Assembly: GCA_027023915.1 (NCBI GenBank)
Contig: JALVUB010000299.1
Coordinates: forward strand, 1 to 15,858
From: Sedimenticola sp.
Lineage (GTDB): Bacteria > Pseudomonadota > Gammaproteobacteria > Chromatiales > Chromatiaceae
DNA length: 15,858 bases
Reading direction: 5' to 3'
The notes below the pieces were generated by a model. The model did not search any database and had not been told where the DNA came from. It was given only the letters and a program-made list of their open reading frames with translations. The stretch's first letter is position 1; the number at the start of each line of letters is the position of its first letter. Below, piece by piece: positions 14,348 to 15,858 of this stretch. The position numbers and the translations under genes were made by a program.

Positions 14348-14747
14348 GAGGTCTCGGCCCGACAGGGCCGTGCTCCTTCAGGGGGCACGAATGGTTGCGA
14401 TTGTCGAATATTTCCTCACCGGTAGCAATCAGCCGAGCCATGGCAAGGGCGGTCACGGAAATTCCGGACTTTCAGAATGTCTTTCGAAATATTAGAATAA
14501 TGTGGTTTTGTTGAAGACTGGTGCGGGATGCACTCCGGTGCCGCGGGCTGCAAGGGCCGGGGCGCTGCATCAACCGCCGCAATACGGAGCTGCTGACGCC
14601 CGAAAAAGGCCGGAAAGCTCCTGGTTCGCACGGAAAAAATTGCCTGTATGGCAATTTTTCGAGACGCCCGGTATTTCCGAACGCCTGGAACCTCTTTCGC
14701 CAGGCTCGTATAGCACGAAAACAGCATTCCGAGGAAAAAGAAAACCC
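14348..14747. other. 400-bp divergent intergenic region
   Basis: It separates the leftward carboxylase gene from the rightward SulP gene and has no supportable gene. The stretch 14480-14515 is AT-rich and could hold promoters in both directions (TAGAAT at 14493-14498 on plus, TAATAT on minus), but no -35 pairs well. The part 14520-14620 is GC-rich, with no fold I can name. Small open frames here lack family features. Confidence 0.55.
14635..14659 (+). terminator. hairpin with T-run before the SulP gene
   Basis: AAAAATTGCC/GGCAATTTTT is a perfect 10-bp stem with a TGTAT loop, about 90 bases before ATG 14748. With only three GC pairs next to the loop and T-runs on both strands, it could be a weak bidirectional terminator or leader attenuator. 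It resembles stem B at 2900-2928. Confidence 0.45.
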
Positions 14748-15858
14748 ATGGCGAGAAAAAAATATCCCCTGTGGCAAAGACGACTGTTCCCCGTTCTAAC
14801 TTGGAAGGATCGGGTCACGCCGGCCACCATCCGGGCCGACCTCATCTCGGGCATCACTGTGGCCATCGTCGTCATCCCCCAGGCCGTGGCGTTCGCCTCC
14901 ATCGCCGGCATGCCGCCGCAATATGGCCTCTATGCCGGCATGATCCCGCCCATAGTCGCCGCATTTTTCGGCTCCTCCTGGCACCTGATGTCAGGCCCCA
15001 CCACTGCGGCTTCCATCGTGCTGCTCACATCGCTCAGCGCTTTCGCGGAGCCATTGACGCCGGAATATGTAAGTCTCGCCCTGACACTGACTTTCATGGT
15101 GGGGGTGATTGAGCTGACCCTGGGATTGGCCCGCATGGGCACCATCGTGAACTTCATTTCTCACTCCGTGGTGGTGGGATTCACAACGGGCGCTGCAATA
15201 CTCATCGCCAGCAAACAGCTCAAGAACTTTTTCGGCGTGCCAATACCCCGTGGCGGCCACTTGTTCGACACACTGGAACACTTCTGGCACCAGATTCCCA
15301 ACATCAACGGCTACGTGCTGGCCACCGCACTGGCCACCTTTCTCTCCGGTTTCCTCTCCAAGCGGCTGTGGCCCAAGATCCCCCACCTGATCGTGGCCTT
15401 GCTTGCAGGTTCCTTCACCAGTCTCGGGCTCAACTACTTCTTTGGTGAAAATGTCACGCACATTTCCATGGTGGGCGCAATTCCGCAGACCCTGCCCCCG
15501 CTGACAGTGCCTCACATCACCCTGGACACCATCAAGCAACTGGCGCCCGCCGCTGTGGCCATGACCCTCTTCGCGTTGACCGAGGCAGTCTCCATCGGCC
15601 GGGCCATTGGCATCCGTAGCGGGCAGATGATCGACGGCAACCAGGAGTTCATCGGCCAAGGGCTTTCCAATATTGCCGGCAGCTTCTTCTCCGCCTACGT
15701 TGCCACCGGTTCGTTCAACCGTTCGAGTCTCAACTACCAGGCAGGCGCACAAACCCCCATGAGCGCCATGCTTGCGGGCTTCTTTGAGATTTTCATCGTT
15801 CTGGCCATCGCGCCCCTCGTTGCCTACCTCCCCAACGCGGCAATGGCCGGCATCCTGT
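14748..15858 (+). CDS. SulP-family anion transporter, N-terminal part
   Basis: 370 residues to the window edge, with no stop. A short basic N-terminus is followed by SulP membrane helices from about 30. The signature PPQYGLYAGMIPPIVAAFFG (56-75), then HLMSGPTTAASIV, is clear, and ATGSFNRSSLNYQAG with LPNAAMAGIL marks the end of the transport core. The rest of the core and the usual C-terminal STAS domain lie beyond the edge. SulP proteins carry sulfate, bicarbonate and other anions. The neighbouring biotin carboxylase suggests bicarbonate, but that is inference. ATG 14748 follows GAGGA by 12 bases. Confidence 0.93.
   Translation, partial: MARKKYPLWQRRLFPVLTWKDRVTPATIRADLISGITVAIVVIPQAVAFASIAGMPPQYGLYAGMIPPIVAAFFGSSWHLMSGPTTAASIVLLTSLSAFAEPLTPEYVSLALTLTFMVGVIELTLGLARMGTIVNFISHSVVVGFTTGAAILIASKQLKNFFGVPIPRGGHLFDTLEHFWHQIPNINGYVLATALATFLSGFLSKRLWPKIPHLIVALLAGSFTSLGLNYFFGENVTHISMVGAIPQTLPPLTVPHITLDTIKQLAPAAVAMTLFALTEAVSIGRAIGIRSGQMIDGNQEFIGQGLSNIAGSFFSAYVATGSFNRSSLNYQAGAQTPMSAMLAGFFEIFIVLAIAPLVAYLPNAAMAGIL

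Noticed and set aside
12116..14425. 769-codon open frame on the plus strand
   Set aside because: It is antisense to the carboxylase and patatin genes, with low-complexity His/Gly/Ala/Leu-rich content and no domain. GC bias opens such frames.
13959..14456. Leader ORF (165 codons) before and over the carboxylase gene
   Set aside because: It runs mostly out of frame inside the carboxylase gene and its product is Arg/Pro/Ala-rich shadow sequence.

Overview
The window reads as GC-rich gammaproteobacterial chromosome. The evidence is gene order: dnaX-ybaB-recR behind the SRP RNA gene, and dapC-dapD-yffB-dapE of the succinylase lysine pathway. A free-living member of a Chromatiales-like group is a reasonable guess, but the sequence alone does not fix the lineage. 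Nothing marks a plasmid, phage, transposon or CRISPR locus. Position 1 lies in an 87-bp near-perfect palindrome that truncates a gene, so it is probably a contig end with a fold-back artefact.

Layout. (1) 1-787, minus: a ferritin-like DUF455 protein, cut off by the palindrome. (2) 910-2858, plus: two overlapping genes for a MotA/TolQ/ExbB-type channel and a partner with an aspartate-bearing membrane helix, a coiled coil of about 190 residues and an ExbD/TolR-like C-terminal domain. This unassigned ion-driven motor is the most interesting system here. (3) 2879-2995: four hairpins in a row between convergent genes. (4) 4193-2992, minus: an EamA transporter coupled to a small VOC (glyoxalase-fold) protein. 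(5) 4234-8282, plus: dapC, dapD, yffB, a PagP-like outer-membrane barrel gene and dapE. These cover three consecutive steps from tetrahydrodipicolinate to LL-diaminopimelate. dapE seems to lack about 20 residues near its N-terminus. (6) 8283-8486: no gene, only inverted pairs of dispersed-type palindromic repeats. (7) 11552-8487, minus: ffs (4.5S RNA), dnaX, ybaB, recR and a HIT protein, tightly spaced and probably one transcription unit. (8) 14347-11623, minus: a biotin-dependent carboxylase subunit (pycB/oadA type) overlapping an RssA-like patatin hydrolase. (9) 14348-14747: a divergent, partly AT-rich control region with one hairpin. (10) 14748 to the end, plus: the N-terminal part of a SulP anion transporter, which could be a bicarbonate or sulfate carrier.

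Most long reading frames opposite these genes (for example 12116-14425 plus and 3862-5121 minus) are GC-bias shadows. Several genes use TTG or GTG starts (910, 4234, 7215, 12543), and many neighbours overlap by 1-17 bases, which points to translational coupling.
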